From Bradyrhizobium sp. CCGB12 (GTDB taxonomy: Bacteria; Pseudomonadota; Alphaproteobacteria; Rhizobiales; Xanthobacteraceae): 64,000 nt of DNA. The stretch is from the NCBI RefSeq assembly GCF_024199845.1, contig NZ_JANADO010000001.1, positions 6,076,001 through 6,140,000 of the forward strand, in the 5' to 3' direction. The position numbers were made by a program, and so were the translations under genes. Every line of letters starts with the position of its first letter. Positions within the stretch are counted from its first letter, which is position 1. Below are positions 8,570-18,658 of this stretch, piece by piece. The notes beneath the pieces are model-generated. The model made no database searches. It was not told the DNA's origin and saw only the letters and a list, made by a program, of their open reading frames with translations.

Positions 8570-9526
8570 ATGTCCGTGACGACGCTTTCTTCTCCCGCCC
8601 TCGCGCACCGGCAGCCCTCATGGCTTGTTCGTCTGTTCGACTACAAGCCGTTCCTGATCGTGATGTGCCTGGCACCAGCGATCGGGCTGCTCGCGGTGTT
8701 CCTGACCTATCCGCTCGGCCTCGGCATCTGGCTCGCCTTTACCGACACCACGATCGGCCGGCGCGGCATCTATATCGGCTTCGAGAATTTCCAGTATCTG
8801 CTCACCGACCCCCTGTGGTGGAACGCGGTGTTCTACAGCGTGGTCTACACCTCGATCGCGACCTTCGGGAAGTTCGCGCTCGGCTTCTGGCTCGCGCTGC
8901 TGCTCAACAACCATTTCCCGTTCAAGAGCCTCTTGCGCGCGATCATCCTGCTGCCCTGGATCGTGCCGACGGTGCTCTCGGCGCTGGCGTTCTGGTGGAT
9001 CTACGATCCGCAATTCTCGATCATCTCCTATCTCCTGGTCGACGTGCTGCATTGGCGCGACACCAATGTCGACTTCCTCGGTTCGCCCTGGCCGGCGCGA
9101 TTCTCGCTGATCGCCGCCAACATCTGGCGCGGCATTCCCTTCGTCGCGATCTCTCTGCTGGCGGGGCTTCAGACCATCTCGCCCTCGCTCTACGAGGCTG
9201 CAATGCTCGACGGCGCCAGCGCCTGGCAGCGCTTCCGCTACATCACCTTCCCGATGATGATGCCGATCCTCGCCATCGTCATGACCTTCTCGATCATCTT
9301 CACCTTCACCGACTTCCAGTTGGTCTACGCCATCACCCGCGGCGGGCCCGTGAACTCGACCCACCTGCTGGCAACACTGGCCTTCCAGCGCGGCATTGCC
9401 GGCGGCGAGCTCGGCGAAGGTGCCGCGATCGCGGTGTCGATGATCCCGTTCCTGGTGTTCGCGACGCTGTTCTCCTATTTCGGCCTGGCGCGCCGCAAAT
9501 GGCAGCAGGGAGAGAGCAATGACTGA
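8570..9526 (+). CDS. ABC transporter permease, MalF type
   Basis: 318 residues with six or more membrane segments. The binding-protein-dependent permease signature, where the ATPase docks, is SPSLYEAAMLDGASAWQRFRYITFP. Family-typical stretches include the LAPAIGLLAVFLTYPLGLGIWLAF first helix and FTDFQLVYAITRGGPVNST. It overlaps the next permease gene by 8 nt, so the two are translated together and form a heterodimeric channel for the substrate bound by the protein at 7093-8436. No ATPase gene is in the cluster. Confidence 0.92.
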   Translation: MSVTTLSSPALAHRQPSWLVRLFDYKPFLIVMCLAPAIGLLAVFLTYPLGLGIWLAFTDTTIGRRGIYIGFENFQYLLTDPLWWNAVFYSVVYTSIATFGKFALGFWLALLLNNHFPFKSLLRAIILLPWIVPTVLSALAFWWIYDPQFSIISYLLVDVLHWRDTNVDFLGSPWPARFSLIAANIWRGIPFVAISLLAGLQTISPSLYEAAMLDGASAWQRFRYITFPMMMPILAIVMTFSIIFTFTDFQLVYAITRGGPVNSTHLLATLAFQRGIAGGELGEGAAIAVSMIPFLVFATLFSYFGLARRKWQQGESND

Positions 9527-10418
9527 TACCGTCGCTCAACCGGCTGTCGCCGACGCGAAGGCAGCGCCCGACACGATGGCCTGGGATTCCGGGCTGCGGC
9601 GGCTGATGATGATCTATCTGCCGCTCGGCTGCTTCGTACTCATCCTGCTGTTCCCGTTCTATTGGATGGCGATCACGTCGTTCAAGCCGAACGCAGAGCT
9701 GATGAACTACAAGGAGCACAATCCGTTCTGGATCTCCTCGCCGACGCTGGCGCACATCAAGCACCTCTTGTTCAATACCGCCTATCCGCGCTGGCTGTGG
9801 ACGACGATGTTCGTGGCGATCGGGTCGACCACGCTGTCGCTGATCGCGAGCACGCTGGCTGCCTATGCCATTGAGCGCCTGCGCTTCCGCGGCAGCCCCT
9901 ATGTCGGCCTCGGCATCTACCTGGCGTATCTAGTGCCGCCGTCGATCCTGTTCATCCCGCTCGCCACGGTCGTGGTGCAGTTCGGCCTGTTCGACTCGCC
10001 GCTGGCGCTGATCCTGGTCTACCCGACCTTCCTGGTGCCGTTCTGCACCTGGCTCCTGATCGGCTATTTCAAGTCGATCCCCTACGAGCTCGAGGAATGC
10101 GCGCTGGTCGACGGCGCCACGCGGCTCCAGATCCTGCGGCGGATCACGCTACCGCTCGCGGTGCCCGGCTTGATCTCGGCCGGCATCTTTTCCTTCACAC
10201 TGTCCTGGAACGAGTTCATCTACGCGCTCGCCTTCATCCAGAGCGGCGCCAACAAGACCGTCCCGGTCGCGATCCTGACCGAGCTCGTCACCGGCGACGT
10301 CTACCAGTGGGGTGCGCTGATGGCGGGCTCGCTGCTCGGCTCGCTGCCGGTTGCGGTCTTCTACTCCCTGTTCGTCGACTATTACGTGTCCTCGCTGACC
10401 GGCGCGGTAAAGGAGTAG
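9519..10418 (+). CDS. ABC transporter permease, MalG type
   Basis: 299 residues. The first helix is ILLLFPFYWMAITSFKPN-like and the EAA docking loop is IPYELEECALVDGATRLQILRRI, followed by LPLAVPGLISAGIFSFTLSWNEFIYAL, all typical of the MalG partner of sugar ABC importers. It ends the operon; the next gene is an unrelated hydrolase. GAGAGAGCA within the end of the upstream gene serves as RBS. An ATPase must be supplied from elsewhere, as in systems where one MsmK/UgpC-like ATPase serves several importers. Confidence 0.92.
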   Translation: MTDTVAQPAVADAKAAPDTMAWDSGLRRLMMIYLPLGCFVLILLFPFYWMAITSFKPNAELMNYKEHNPFWISSPTLAHIKHLLFNTAYPRWLWTTMFVAIGSTTLSLIASTLAAYAIERLRFRGSPYVGLGIYLAYLVPPSILFIPLATVVVQFGLFDSPLALILVYPTFLVPFCTWLLIGYFKSIPYELEECALVDGATRLQILRRITLPLAVPGLISAGIFSFTLSWNEFIYALAFIQSGANKTVPVAILTELVTGDVYQWGALMAGSLLGSLPVAVFYSLFVDYYVSSLTGAVKE

Positions 10419-10549
10419 CGGCTTCCGTGCGATCACGGTGGATCGTGCTATCGTGGTAGAACGCCGGCCTTCGCTGGTGCTACCTGCCGCACCGGCGGCG
10501 GGTGTGGGCGTTGGTGCCATCGATCCTCGCTCCAGAAAGCGAGGATTGC

Positions 10550-11518
10550 ATGGGTTCGCCAAAGCTCCCCTCATTGTCCCGGCGCGGCTTTTGCCTCTGT
10601 TGTGTCGGCGGCGCTTTCGCTGCGACGACGGGCTGGCTCAGCCCCCGGCAGGCCTACGCCGAGGCGCGCGGCCTCGTCAGCCTGATCAAGGACAGCGCGG
10701 CAACGTCTCCCATCACGACCTACAAGCTGCGCAACAATATCAGCGTGCTGGAAGGATCCGGCGGCAACATCGCCGTCCTCACGGGACCGGACGGAAAACT
10801 TCTGGTCGATGGGGGCATCGGCGTCTCGCGCCCGCAGCTCACCAAGGCGCTGGCCGAGCTCGGCAAGGAGCCGATCGCGCACCTCGTCAATACGCACTGG
10901 CACTTCGACCACGCCGACGGCAATGAATGGCTGCAGGCGGCCGGCGCGAAGATCATTGCCCACGAAAATACCCGCAAGCACCTCTCCGTCGTTCAGCGGG
11001 TCGAGGACTGGGACTATAATTTCCTCGCCCTGCCCGCCAGCGCGGTCCCGGCCCAGGTGTTCGCCAAGGAGCACGATCTCAAGGTCAACGGCGCATCGGT
11101 TGCGATGAGGTACTACGGGCCGGCACATACCGACGGCGACATTTCGGTGATGTTTACCGAGGCCAATGTCCTGCATGTCGGCGACACCTACTGGAACGGC
11201 ATCTATCCGTTCATCGACTATTCGACCGGCGGCAGCATCAACGGCATGATCGCGGCGTCGGATGCGAATCTGGCGGTGGCGAAGGACGACACCATCATCA
11301 TTCCCGGTCACGGCAAGCCGGTCAGCAACAAGGCCGAGCTGCAGGCATTCCGCGACATGCTGGTCGCGATCAGGGACAATGTCGGCAATCTCAAGAAACA
11401 GGGAAAGTCGCGCGAGGAGATCGTTGCCGCCAAGCCCACGGCCGCATTCGACGCGAAATTTGGGCAGTTCCTCGTCGATCCCGGCTTCTTCACCAGGCTG
11501 GTCTATGAGGGCGTGTGA
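10550..11518 (+). CDS. Tat-exported metallo-beta-lactamase-fold hydrolase
   Basis: 322 residues. The N-terminus carries SRRGFCLCC followed by a hydrophobic stretch and ends around QAYA, a twin-arginine signal. The metal site motif HWHFDHADG (H-x-H-x-D-H) is intact, followed by the downstream His in GPAHTDGD, the Asp in HVGDTY and the final His in IPGHGKP. Substrates of such exported MBL proteins range from cyclic esters to thioesters, and none can be assigned here. The start at ATG 10550 follows GCGAGGATTGC; an earlier ATG at 10502 would place the signal 16 residues in. Confidence 0.85.
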   Translation: MGSPKLPSLSRRGFCLCCVGGAFAATTGWLSPRQAYAEARGLVSLIKDSAATSPITTYKLRNNISVLEGSGGNIAVLTGPDGKLLVDGGIGVSRPQLTKALAELGKEPIAHLVNTHWHFDHADGNEWLQAAGAKIIAHENTRKHLSVVQRVEDWDYNFLALPASAVPAQVFAKEHDLKVNGASVAMRYYGPAHTDGDISVMFTEANVLHVGDTYWNGIYPFIDYSTGGSINGMIAASDANLAVAKDDTIIIPGHGKPVSNKAELQAFRDMLVAIRDNVGNLKKQGKSREEIVAAKPTAAFDAKFGQFLVDPGFFTRLVYEGV

Positions 11519-11658
11519 TGCCGGCCGCAGCGCTTGCGATGCGCTGCGACTCACCCGCGCGGTAAGGGAGTAACCGGGCACTGCGGCGTTTGGCCCAGCT
11601 TCACAAAACTGCAATGTGCCGTCCGCATAAGGCGTGCGTCCGCCAACAGGAGACGCAC

Positions 11659-13014
11659 ATGCGCGCGACTTTTCTTGCCACCGTCGCAACGATCATTCTC
11701 ACCGCGAGCCCCGCGCTCGCGCAGAGCGAAGGTGAATTCCCGGCCAAGCTCGCCGGCCACGTGGTGATGCCGGCCGAGTCGTTGATCGACGCTCCGGCCG
11801 ATGCGCCCGCCGATCTCAAGACCTCAGGCAAGTACACCACGGGCAAGCGCGTCGACGCGCTCGGCACCGTGATGGGCAAATCCTTTGAGCGGGCGACCGG
11901 CGTGTCGCTGCCGTTCAAGGGCCAGCCGCTGCAGGGCCATTCCGGCATCAAGACCATGCCCGACGGCACGTTCTGGGTCATCACCGACAACGGCATGGGC
12001 GCGCGCGCCAACTCGCCGGACTCGATGCTGTACCTGAACCGCTACAAGATGGATTGGGCCAGCGGCAAGATCGAGCGGCTGGAGACCATCTTCCTGCACG
12101 ATCCCGACAAGAAGGTACCCTTCCGCATCGTGCATGAGGACACGCAAAAGCGTTACCTCACCGGCGCGGACTTCGACACCGAGGGCTTCCAGATCATCGG
12201 CGACACCTTCTGGATCGGCGATGAGTTCGGCCCCTATATCCTGAAGGCCGACAAGTCCGGCAAGATCCTGGCCGTGTTCGAGACGGTCGCGGACGGCAAG
12301 CCGGTGCGCTCGCCCGACAATTGGGCGGTGGGAACGCCGGCTGCGCCGGGCGCGACCTACACCAACGTCAACCTCCGCCGCTCCAAGGGCTATGAGGGCT
12401 TTGCCTCGTCCAAGGACGGAAAATTCCTCTACGGCCTGCTCGAAGGACCGCTGTGGGACGCCGACAAGAAGGACTGGGAGAAGGTCGATGGCAAGGAAGC
12501 CTCCCGCATCCTCGAATTCGACGTCGCCGCTGAGAAGTTCACCGGCCGCTATTGGCAGTATGTGTTCGAGCAGAACGGCAACGCCATCGGCGACTTCAAC
12601 ATGATCGATCCGGCCTCCGGCCTCATCATCGAGCGCGACAACGGCGAAGGCACCGCCGACAAGGCCTGCCCGCAAGGCACCCGCGGCGCGAACTGCTTCC
12701 CCGACATCGCCAAGTTCAAGCGCGTCTACAAGATCGAGGTCACCGACGCCAATGTCGGCAAGCCCGTGCGCAAGATCGGCTATATCGACCTGTTGAAGAT
12801 CAAGGATCCCGACAAGAAGGCGAGGAAGCCACTCAACGACGGCGTCTACACCTTCCCGTTCTTCACCATCGAGAACGTCGATCGCGTCGACGAGACCCAC
12901 ATCATCGTCGGCAACGACAACAATCTGCCGTTCTCGTCCAGCCGCGATCCCAACAAGGCCGATGACGACGAGTTCATGCTGCTCGATGTCGCGGATTTCC
13001 TGAAGGCGAAGTGA
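11659..13014 (+). CDS. Exported phytase-like esterase-domain protein
   Basis: 451 residues. A signal peptide (MRATFLATVATIIL core, cleavage after ALA) leads into a beta-propeller-like domain of the 'esterase-like activity of phytase' family. Recognisable parts are LPFKGQPLQGHSGIKTMPDG, then WVITDNGMGARANSPD, FDTEGFQIIGDTFWIGDEFGPYIL and VGNDNNLPFSSSRDPNKADDDEF near the end. Such proteins are periplasmic and are sometimes linked to phosphoester turnover, but activity is unproven for most. The start was chosen at ATG 11659 because AGGAGACGCAC precedes it. It converges on tonB. Confidence 0.85.
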   Translation: MRATFLATVATIILTASPALAQSEGEFPAKLAGHVVMPAESLIDAPADAPADLKTSGKYTTGKRVDALGTVMGKSFERATGVSLPFKGQPLQGHSGIKTMPDGTFWVITDNGMGARANSPDSMLYLNRYKMDWASGKIERLETIFLHDPDKKVPFRIVHEDTQKRYLTGADFDTEGFQIIGDTFWIGDEFGPYILKADKSGKILAVFETVADGKPVRSPDNWAVGTPAAPGATYTNVNLRRSKGYEGFASSKDGKFLYGLLEGPLWDADKKDWEKVDGKEASRILEFDVAAEKFTGRYWQYVFEQNGNAIGDFNMIDPASGLIIERDNGEGTADKACPQGTRGANCFPDIAKFKRVYKIEVTDANVGKPVRKIGYIDLLKIKDPDKKARKPLNDGVYTFPFFTIENVDRVDETHIIVGNDNNLPFSSSRDPNKADDDEFMLLDVADFLKAK

Positions 13015-13027
13015 GCCAAACTTTCTG

Positions 13028-13056
13028 CTCCTCTCCCGCCGGGCGCGGGGGAGGAG
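13028..13056. terminator. Bidirectional hairpin between convergent genes
   Basis: ctcctctcccgc (13028-13039) and gcgggggaggag (13045-13056) pair at 11 of 12 positions around a 5-nt loop. It sits exactly between the stops of the phytase-like gene (13014) and tonB (13068), so it can end transcripts from both sides. Confidence 0.6.
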
Positions 13057-13067
13057 TTCGTCGTCCA

Positions 13068-13895
13068 TCACTTGCCGAACGCGACACCAACGTTGATGGG
13101 AATCGTCGCATAGTTGATGTCAGACGGCACCGGCGGGAATGGCTGGGCCTGGCGCACCATTGCCATGGCCTGGGCATCGAGCACTGCCACGCCCGAGGAG
13201 CCGCCGAGGCGGCTTGACAGCACCTGACCGCCACGGCCGAGCGTGAAGCTCACCTTGACCACGCCCCTCTGGCCGTTCGCACTTGTCGGATACTGGTGGA
13301 AGCGCATGAGGTGCGCGCGGACTCGCTGATAATAGGTCGCCATTGCTGAAGCGACCGAGCCGGCATTCACCGCGGAGGCCAGCGGCGCCTCGCGCTCGGC
13401 ACGTGGCGGGGCGCTAGTGCGGGGCGCGGGGGGCGCGTCCGACGGCTTCCGGGCGTCGGGGCGCACCACCTTGGGCTTGACCGGAGCCGGCTTCTCCACG
13501 GAGGCAACTTTCGCAGGCTCGGGCTTTGGCGGGCTTGGCTCGAGCTTCTGCTCCGGCAGGGCAACCACATCCGGCTTTTCCTGCGGGGGCGTCGGCGGAA
13601 TCATATCCTCGACGGCCTGCTGCTGCATCGGCTCCGGCGGCGAGGCATCCGCCTGCTGCATCACGGGTCCCGGCGCGATATCGAGCGGCGTCGACTGCGG
13701 CGCAGACGTCTCCGGCGTCATGTCGATGAGGATGGCCGGCATGTTGACGCCTTCGTCGGGGACGTGCTTCAGCCAATTCATCGCGAGCAGCGCAGCGGCA
13801 ACATGCAATGCCACGATCACGCCCGCCGACAGGCCCCAGCGCGCGGCCTCCCTCTCGCCGAGCGGCTCGTGCAGGACGAACGCGTTCGCGGTCAT
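13068..13895 (-). CDS. tonB: TonB energy transducer for heme uptake
   Basis: 275 residues. One N-terminal membrane helix (GVIVALHVAAALLAMNWL, about 24-42) anchors the protein. A long Pro/Lys/Glu-rich spacer (about 60-165, repeated EKP, PKPEPAKV, PVKPK) spans the periplasm. The C-terminal TonB domain (about 185-275) shows VRAHLMRFHQYPTSANGQRG and VKVSFTLGRGGQV. It couples the inner-membrane proton gradient, through ExbB-ExbD, to the outer-membrane receptor HmuR. The ATG overlaps the TGA of exbD by one base, and it is the last gene of the leftward operon. Confidence 0.92.
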   Translation of the reverse strand: MTANAFVLHEPLGEREAARWGLSAGVIVALHVAAALLAMNWLKHVPDEGVNMPAILIDMTPETSAPQSTPLDIAPGPVMQQADASPPEPMQQQAVEDMIPPTPPQEKPDVVALPEQKLEPSPPKPEPAKVASVEKPAPVKPKVVRPDARKPSDAPPAPRTSAPPRAEREAPLASAVNAGSVASAMATYYQRVRAHLMRFHQYPTSANGQRGVVKVSFTLGRGGQVLSSRLGGSSGVAVLDAQAMAMVRQAQPFPPVPSDINYATIPINVGVAFGK

Positions 13896-14341
13896 CAGCT
13901 GCGTCCGTCGAGGCCGACGAGGGCGACCTTGAGATAGCCGGCATTGCGCAAGCTGTTCATCACCTCCATCAGGTCGCCATAGGAGACCGCCTTGTCGGCA
14001 CGCAGATAAATGCGTTCGTCCTTGCGGCCCTTGGTGGCGGCAGCGAGCGAGGTGCCGAGCGCGTCGCGGCCCACGACGTCTTCGCCAACCGCGATCGAAA
14101 GGTCCGGCTTCACGGTGACGAAGACCGGCTTGTCGGGCCGGGGCGCCGGCTCGGCGGCGGTCGCCGGCAACTCGACGCCGATATCGACGGTAGCGAGCGG
14201 CGCGGCGACCATGAAGATGATCAGCAGCACCAGCATCACGTCGATGAACGGCGTGACGTTGATCTCATGGGTGACGTCGAGATCGTCAGGGTCGCCACGC
14301 TTGAGCGGCGATCCCGAACGTGCGCCGAGCTTCGCGGCCAT
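13895..14341 (-). CDS. exbD: ExbD proton-channel subunit
   Basis: 148 residues. The single transmembrane helix has the family motif INVTPFIDVMLVLLIIFMV, including the membrane Asp needed for proton flow. A periplasmic domain follows (DKPVFVTVKPDLSIAVGEDV, then YLRADKAVSYGDLMEVM). With ExbB it forms the motor that energises TonB. It is 4 nt from exbB and overlaps tonB by one base, so the three are translationally linked. The short basic N-terminus, before the helix, lies in the cytoplasm. Confidence 0.94.
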   Translation of the reverse strand: MAAKLGARSGSPLKRGDPDDLDVTHEINVTPFIDVMLVLLIIFMVAAPLATVDIGVELPATAAEPAPRPDKPVFVTVKPDLSIAVGEDVVGRDALGTSLAAATKGRKDERIYLRADKAVSYGDLMEVMNSLRNAGYLKVALVGLDGRS

Positions 14342-14345
14342 GGCC

Positions 14346-15122
<777 letters not shown>

Positions 15123-15148
15123 GCTGATCTCCCGACAGACAGAGAAAG

Positions 15149-15664
15149 CTACGCGGCCGGCTGTGCCGCGATGCGGTCCGCAAGCTGCCTGAACCGCGCC
15201 AGCTGATCCGCACGAAGGGCCCGGGTCTCGTCGCGGCCGACGAAGACCTTGAACATGATGCCGCCGTCAGCATTGACGAAGGCGGCGAAGGCCGAAGTCT
15301 TGCCCATGAAGGGACGCTCGACGAAGGCCACGGCCGCGCAGCGCTCGTGGCGAAGATGGCCATGCAATCCCTTGGGCTGCATCAGGTTGAAGTAGCCGCG
15401 GCCGATCTCGCCCGCGGGAATTGCGCCGGTGAACTCGAAGATCGCATCATCCGTGTGCACGATCAGGGTGACCTCGCCCCATTCGGCGATGTCCTGCATG
15501 GCGACGGCGAAGTGCTCGCCGCCGCTCATACGCACCATCGATGACGGCAGCGCCTCGATCACCGCGCGCGGCGTGACCTTGCGCTCACGCGCAACGTCCT
15601 CGATGACCGCGCCGGGATTGTCGGCCATATACGCCCAGAGGTCGGCAAGATCGGTGCTCAGCAT
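15149..15664 (-). CDS. hutX: HutX-family cytosolic heme carrier
   Basis: 171 residues, the normal size. An N-terminal helical part ([20 protein letters not shown]) precedes the HutX fold, with [19 protein letters not shown], the [20 protein letters not shown] segment containing several candidate heme-ligand His residues, and the late [13 protein letters not shown]. Family members bind heme in the cytosol and pass it to a heme-degrading enzyme. It lies between exbB and the IsdG-type monooxygenase gene, consistent with that hand-over. AGGAGCCGG precedes the ATG. Confidence 0.88.
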   Translation of the reverse strand: MLSTDLADLWAYMADNPGAVIEDVARERKVTPRAVIEALPSSMVRMSGGEHFAVAMQDIAEWGEVTLIVHTDDAIFEFTGAIPAGEIGRGYFNLMQPKGLHGHLRHERCAAVAFVERPFMGKTSAFAAFVNADGGIMFKVFVGRDETRALRADQLARFRQLADRIAAQPAA

Positions 15665-15691
15665 ATCCGGCTCCTCATCTCTACCACCGCC

Positions 15692-16024
15692 TCAGGCCGC
15701 TACGGCCTTGCGCTCGCTCTGGATCACCTCAAAGCCCTCGAACTTGGGATGTCCGAGATAGAGGCTCTCGCCCGTCTGATTGTCGGCGCGGGCATGGGCG
15801 CGGCGAAACTGGTCCGAACGGGTCCAGGCCTCGAACGCGGCCTTATCGACCCAAAGCGTGTGCGACGAATAGAGGGTGTGATCCTCGGCCTCAGGACCCT
15901 TCAAGAGATGAAATTCGACGAAGCCCGGCATGCTGCCGAGATAGGATTCGCGGGTCGCCCAGACGGTTTCGAACGCGGTCTCCGCGCCCTTCTTCACCTG
16001 GAAGCGATTCATAGCGATGAACAT
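15692..16024 (-). CDS. hmuQ: IsdG-type heme-degrading monooxygenase
   Basis: 110 residues, an antibiotic-biosynthesis-monooxygenase (dimeric ferredoxin-like) fold. Features expected for the heme-cleaving branch are MNRFQVKKGAETAFETVW at the N-terminus, LLKG and SSHTLWVDKAAFEAWTRSDQ with the conserved Trp, and FRRAHA with the candidate proximal His. It opens the heme ring to release iron after import. In Bradyrhizobium japonicum the gene clustered with heme transport genes is hmuQ, and the symbol is given on that basis; the paralogue hmuD is similar. RBS AAGGAGAGAC. It is the second gene of the operon behind hmuR. Confidence 0.82.
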   Translation of the reverse strand: MFIAMNRFQVKKGAETAFETVWATRESYLGSMPGFVEFHLLKGPEAEDHTLYSSHTLWVDKAAFEAWTRSDQFRRAHARADNQTGESLYLGHPKFEGFEVIQSERKAVAA

Positions 16025-16122
16025 GAAAGTCTCTCCTTCTTATCAAGTCGAAAACGCGCCGAAGCCGCGCTGGAGCATCAGCGCGGCCCGGCGGAAATTT
16101 GTGGTGTTGCGACGCCTCCGGG

Positions 16123-18474
16123 CTACGCACCTCCGAAGTGGATCCTTAGGCCGGCCTTGTAGACCCTGCCGGGCCCGGGGCTCGACCACAGCACGTCGTT
16201 CTGCGACGTGCTGTCGGTCGAACTGCCGGGAATGGCGTAAGGCCGGTAGTACTGGTTCAAGAGGTTGTCGATCGAGGCCGAGAACACGATGTCCTTGGTC
16301 GCGTTGTAGGTCAGGTAGAGGTTGACCAGCTCGTACCCGGTCGCCGGCAGATAGCCGGCGGGCACGTCGTTGTTCGGACCGAACGAAGCCCATTGTGCCG
16401 ACAGGATCAGGGTGCGATCGAGCAGCCGGACGCCGCCGGTCGTGACGACCTTGCGGGGGGTGATGGTCGCGAGCCCGATATTGGTGGCGGCGTTCTTACC
16501 CTGGATGTAGTGGCCGGCGACACCGACGAACCAGTTGCCGGCATCGTACATCGTCTCCGCCTCGAAGCCCTGGATGCGGGCCTGCGCGATGTTCTGGTAC
16601 TGGTAGTACTGCGCGAACGAGCCAACGCCCGGGAACGTCACGAATCCGAACGGGACCAGGTCGATATAGTCGCTGACGTCGTTGCGGAACAGATTGATCT
16701 TGCCCCGGAACGAGTCGGACGCGGTAAAGATGTTGTCGTATTTCAGGTTGAAGCCGACTTCCTTGTTCTTGCCGACCTCGGGACGAAGGTTCGGGTTGGG
16801 CAGGAAGCAGAACAGGCCGACCGTGCCGTCTGGACAGGGGAAGAGAGCCGGTCCGCCACCGGTCGCGTGAGCGCCGGAGATCACGGTTTCGGTGATCGAC
16901 GGAGCGCGATAGCCCTCGGCATAGCTGACATAGGGCTGGAAGCCGACGACGGGCGTGACGCCCAAGGTGATCTTGGGCGAGAAGCGATCGCCACCAGCGC
17001 TCGTCCTACCGGAGTCTAGGTCATAGCGGTCATAGCGGATCGCGCTCACCGCTTCGAACCAGGTGCTGTAATTCTGCTTCAACTGGATGAAGCCGCCCGA
17101 CACGGTGCGGATGCCGCTCGGCGTGGTGATGTTTGAATTGCCGCGGCTGTCGGTCGTGATGACATCGTCCTGGAAGGCGTCGACGCCCCAGGTGAGCGCA
17201 TTGCGCCAGTCGCCGACATTGAAGCGCGAAGTGTTGTTCACGTCGATGCCGTAGGTGTTGAGGACATAGCCGCGCTTGTCGCCGACACAGCCGGAGATGT
17301 TGTTGCCGAAATTGCCCGTGCCACAAAGGACCGCGCCTGCGGTCGAATTGTGATAGGTCTTGGTCTGGTCGTTGTCGACGCGATTGCCATAGACCGACAT
17401 GTGCCAGTCGAACAGATTGTCGCTCGGCAGCGAATAGTTCCAGGTGATGGTGCCGGTGTAGTTCTTGGCGTCGGACGCGTAGACAGATGAGCCCTGGTAG
17501 AGCGCGCGCTGCGCCGCGGTTGCCACCGGGCCGCGATTGAACTGGCCGATATTGTACTGGTAATCCTGGAAGATGGCGCCGAACTTGACCTCGTGACCGA
17601 TAGCCGGCCGCACCGTGAGCTTCATCAGCCCACTTTCCACCTGATTGCCGGTGTTGCCGATCTCGGTCCCGTTGCCGTCCTTGTAGTTGCCTTGCGTGCG
17701 GTAGACCGCGCCGCCGAAGATGTCGACGTCGGGCGTGGCACGCACACCGCCGAACACCGAGCCGAGGCCGCGGTCCTTGTTGGTGCCGTAGGAGCCGCTC
17801 ATGTCGACGCCCCAGCGCTCGCCGGGGCGCAACACGTCGTTGATATCCTTGGTGCGGAACGAGACGAGACCGCCGATCGCGCCGGAGCCATAGATGTTCG
17901 CGGTGGGGCCGCGCACGACATCAATGCCGCCGATCAGTTCAGGATCGAGGAAGAACGAGCCGTTGGCGTTGTGGCCGGTGCGCTGGTAGTTCTGCCGTGC
18001 GCCGTCGACGACGACCGCAACGCGGCCGAAGTCCTGCAAGCCGCGGATGTTGATGACGGTCGCAGGATCGTCGCCGCGCTCCTGGAACGACACGCCGGGA
18101 ACGGCGTAAAAGACATCCGACAGCCGGTTCGGCTGAAGCCCCTGGATCTTGTCGAGCGAAATCGAGCTGACCGGCGCCAGCGCATCGATCGCACGCTCCG
18201 GGGTTTTGGTCGCGGCGACCGTGATGGTGTCGAGCGTCTGCACGGGCGCGGCGCCGCCTACTTGCGCTTGCGCGTTCATCACCTCGGGCGCGGCCTGCTG
18301 CGCGACCAGCGGCTTGGCCGGCTTGCGCTTGGCCGGCTCCGGCCTTTCCGGAGACGCAGCTTCAGCCTGCGGCTGGGCGGTCTGCGCAAGTCCTCTCGCC
18401 GCCGTCATTGCCGCGATTGAAACCACCGACGCGCCCAAAATCAGGGCGCGCGAATACCTAGCCCCGTTAGCCAT
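16123..18474 (-). CDS. hmuR: TonB-dependent heme/hemoprotein outer-membrane receptor
   Basis: 783 residues. A signal peptide (about 1-31, ending GLA) is followed by a Pro/Lys-rich stretch and a TonB box (DTITVAATKT, about 82). The plug domain has VFYAVPGVSFQERG and VINIRGLQDFGRVAV, and the 22-strand barrel ends in a terminal aromatic-rich strand. The heme-receptor signature YRAPSITE ... NPNLRPE is present, with one His (SGAHATGG) between the two blocks as in HemR/HmuR. The protein carries heme across the outer membrane at the expense of TonB. It heads the leftward operon and faces the shared control region. Confidence 0.93.
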   Translation of the reverse strand: MANGARYSRALILGASVVSIAAMTAARGLAQTAQPQAEAASPERPEPAKRKPAKPLVAQQAAPEVMNAQAQVGGAAPVQTLDTITVAATKTPERAIDALAPVSSISLDKIQGLQPNRLSDVFYAVPGVSFQERGDDPATVINIRGLQDFGRVAVVVDGARQNYQRTGHNANGSFFLDPELIGGIDVVRGPTANIYGSGAIGGLVSFRTKDINDVLRPGERWGVDMSGSYGTNKDRGLGSVFGGVRATPDVDIFGGAVYRTQGNYKDGNGTEIGNTGNQVESGLMKLTVRPAIGHEVKFGAIFQDYQYNIGQFNRGPVATAAQRALYQGSSVYASDAKNYTGTITWNYSLPSDNLFDWHMSVYGNRVDNDQTKTYHNSTAGAVLCGTGNFGNNISGCVGDKRGYVLNTYGIDVNNTSRFNVGDWRNALTWGVDAFQDDVITTDSRGNSNITTPSGIRTVSGGFIQLKQNYSTWFEAVSAIRYDRYDLDSGRTSAGGDRFSPKITLGVTPVVGFQPYVSYAEGYRAPSITETVISGAHATGGGPALFPCPDGTVGLFCFLPNPNLRPEVGKNKEVGFNLKYDNIFTASDSFRGKINLFRNDVSDYIDLVPFGFVTFPGVGSFAQYYQYQNIAQARIQGFEAETMYDAGNWFVGVAGHYIQGKNAATNIGLATITPRKVVTTGGVRLLDRTLILSAQWASFGPNNDVPAGYLPATGYELVNLYLTYNATKDIVFSASIDNLLNQYYRPYAIPGSSTDSTSQNDVLWSSPGPGRVYKAGLRIHFGGA

Positions 18475-18641
18475 ATCAGCCTCAGCCTGTACTTCACTTC
18501 AATGTTGGAGTCGTTTGGCTGGCGTGCGTTCGCAACGCGAACGACTGGCTGGCTGATTTTCGAAAGCACGCGGGCAAGTCATCCCGCTGCCATAATTGGT
18601 TACGTGGCAACTCTCTGACGGTCAATGACATCGGATTGCAG

Positions 18642-18658
18642 TTTATATCGATTGTAAA
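18642..18658. promoter_or_regulatory. Candidate Irr box (iron control element)
   Basis: The 17 bases tttatatcgattgtaaa match the palindromic Irr-box form TTTAGAA-N3-TTCTAAA at 11 of 14 fixed positions. The site lies between the divergent hmuR and hmuP genes, the expected place for iron control of both arms. In Bradyrhizobium, Irr together with HmuP controls these genes. The match is by eye and has not been scored against a matrix. Confidence 0.55.

Noticed and set aside
10571..11689. Minus-strand open frame of about 370 codons
   Set aside because: Antisense to the MBL-fold gene, which has a complete metal site.
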